DNA of 6,578 bases from assembly GCA_030698645.1 (NCBI GenBank), contig JAUYMV010000592.1:1-6578 (forward strand). Direction: 5' to 3'. The translations under genes were made by a program, and so were the position numbers. The stretch is from Mesorhizobium sp. (GTDB lineage: Bacteria; Pseudomonadota; Alphaproteobacteria; Rhizobiales; Rhizobiaceae). The first letter of the stretch is position 1; each line of letters begins with the position of its first letter. Of the stretch, positions 5,881-6,578 are shown in pieces. The notes beneath the pieces are model-generated. The model was not told the origin of the DNA. It saw only the letters and a program-made list of their open reading frames with translations, and ran no database searches.

Positions 5881-5938
5881 CCGCCGGGCGAAATCCTCCC
5901 ATGCGCTGATGACAGGCTCCCTCCCGGGGGCCTTTTTT
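5858..5938 (+). promoter_or_regulatory. Transcription attenuator of ilvB (alternative stems)
   Basis: Three mutually dependent pairings can be drawn. (a) The arm 5858-5867, with core GCGCGTGGG, pairs with 5898-5907, with core CCCATGCGC, over 10 bp including two G-U pairs. (b) Nested inside it, GGCGGT (5871-5876) pairs with ACCGCC (5880-5885) across the leader stop codon. (c) The segment 5881-5890 can instead pair with 5921-5930, giving 8 pairs with two mismatches and a continuous CCGGG/CCCGG core; this would break the terminator at 5915-5932. In the expected logic, a ribosome stalled on the Ile-Leu-Val codons covers the 5' arm of (a), which frees (c) and lets transcription read into ilvB. A ribosome that finishes the peptide allows (a), (b) and the terminator. 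Helix (b) may still form during a stall, so the exact switching path is inference. Confidence 0.7.
5915..5938 (+). terminator. Intrinsic terminator of the ilvB attenuator
   Basis: GGCTCCC (5915-5921) pairs with GGGGGCC (5926-5932) through seven pairs, one of them G-U, around a TCCC loop. Six Ts follow directly at 5933-5938. This is a textbook intrinsic terminator placed 66 nt before the ilvB ATG, with no gene ending just upstream other than the leader peptide, so its role must be premature termination ahead of ilvB. Confidence 0.85.
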
Positions 5939-6004
5939 ATTGCCCGAAACGCAGATACACGAGCCAGACCCGCGCCAGATGCGGCTTAGAGACGGAAGAG
6001 ACCG

Positions 6005-6578
6005 ATGACCAAGAGCAGCGAAACCGGCAGACGCGAGATGAGCGGCGCCGAAATGGTGGTCCAGGCGCTGAAGGACAATGGCGTCTTGCACCTGTTCGGC
6101 TATCCGGGCGGCGCGGTGCTGCCGATCTATGACGAACTTTTCCAGCAGGACGACGTGCAGCACATCCTGGTGCGCCACGAGCAGGGCGCCGGCCATGCGG
6201 CCGAGGGCTATGCCCGCTCGACCGGCAAGCCGGGCGTCATGCTGGTGACCTCGGGTCCGGGCGCGACCAATGCGGTGACGCCGCTGCAGGACGCGCTGAT
6301 GGATTCGATCCCGCTCGTCTGCATCACCGGCCAGGTGCCGACCTCGCTGATCGGCTCGGACGCCTTCCAGGAATGCGACACGGTCGGCATCACGCGGCCG
6401 TGCACCAAGCACAACTGGCTGGTCAAGGACGTCAACGATCTGGCGCGCATCCTGCATGAGGCGTTCCATGTCGCGACCACCGGCCGGCCCGGCCCCGTGG
6501 TGGTCGACATCCCGAAGGACGTGCAGTTCGCCAAGGGCATGTATACGCCGCCGGAAACCGCGGCGCGGACCTCGTATC
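6005..6578 (+). CDS. ilvB: Acetolactate synthase large subunit (partial, 5' end)
   Basis: The first 191 codons are present and the frame runs off the window end. The product is the catalytic subunit of acetohydroxyacid synthase, a ThDP- and FAD-dependent enzyme. It condenses pyruvate with pyruvate or 2-ketobutyrate in the first common step of valine, leucine and isoleucine synthesis. The ThDP-binding N-terminal domain is seen: [11 protein letters not shown] (12-22), [15 protein letters not shown] (31-45), [15 protein letters not shown] (57-71) with the catalytic glutamate E59, TSGPGATN (82-89), [17 protein letters not shown] (107-123), and [15 protein letters not shown] (160-174). P112 and F121-Q122 keep the normal residues of the herbicide/substrate-channel region. 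GGAAG at 5994-5998 supports the ATG at 6005. It lies downstream of a leader peptide and terminator, so expression should rise when branched-chain aminoacyl-tRNA is scarce. The regulatory subunit gene ilvN/ilvH would be expected downstream, outside the window. Confidence 0.96.
   Translation, partial: MTKSSETGRREMSGAEMVVQALKDNGVLHLFGYPGGAVLPIYDELFQQDDVQHILVRHEQGAGHAAEGYARSTGKPGVMLVTSGPGATNAVTPLQDALMDSIPLVCITGQVPTSLIGSDAFQECDTVGITRPCTKHNWLVKDVNDLARILHEAFHVATTGRPGPVVVDIPKDVQFAKGMYTPPETAARTSY

Noticed and set aside
5822..5915. A 7-nt inverted repeat, CTGTCAT (5822-5828) and ATGACAG (5909-5915), spanning the attenuator
   Set aside because: Most of the left arm lies upstream of the predicted transcript start at about 5827, so it would not be in the RNA, and seven bases can match by chance.
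5840..6469. A 209-residue - strand open frame across the leader and the 5' part of ilvB
   Set aside because: It is antisense to conserved ilvB codons and the leader and resembles no protein I know; it is explained by codon bias in the + strand gene.

Overview
The window is GC-rich chromosomal DNA with tightly packed genes. Protein sequences and gene content (serB divergent from miaA, then a GGDEF protein, a HerA-type ATPase and an acetolactate synthase large subunit) point to an alphaproteobacterium of the order Hyphomicrobiales (Rhizobiales), probably a Mesorhizobium/Phyllobacteriaceae-like organism. This placement is inferred from recognition of the proteins, not from a database search. I see no mobile element, CRISPR array, tRNA or rRNA.

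Layout. 1-453: the tail of a possible upstream gene, then a small helical protein resembling HEPN domains (37-453, +), overlapping by ATGA. 495-518: a strong GC hairpin between this gene and the convergent acetyltransferase. 503-1959 (-): an operon of serB (phosphoserine phosphatase) followed by a RimJ/RimL-type GNAT acetyltransferase, whose start overlaps the serB stop by 4 nt. 1958-2899 (+): miaA (tRNA dimethylallyltransferase); its ATG and the serB ATG share two bases within one CATG, so this divergent pair has no intergenic space. 2900-3010: an AT-rich spacer. 3011-3802 (+): a membrane-anchored GGDEF diguanylate cyclase with intact A- and I-sites. 3820-5616 (-): a HerA/DUF87-type hexameric ATPase convergent with it. 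5617-5826: a spacer with short repeats and a promoter candidate. 5827-5938: an unannotated leader peptide, MMNILILVVGRRVGKAV, followed by alternative RNA stems and an intrinsic terminator. 6005-6578 (+): the first 191 codons of ilvB.

The most informative element is the leader ahead of ilvB. A 17-residue peptide with an Ile-Leu-Ile-Leu-Val-Val run sits just upstream of mutually exclusive stems and a terminator. This is the classic arrangement for ribosome-mediated transcription attenuation of branched-chain amino acid synthesis. A sigma70-like promoter is spaced so that the transcript would begin on or next to the leader AUG, so the leader peptide may be translated from a leaderless mRNA. The remaining genes are housekeeping: serine synthesis (serB), tRNA A37 modification (miaA), c-di-GMP signalling and DNA-processing ATPase. 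Apart from serB with the GNAT gene, they do not form an obvious joint pathway.
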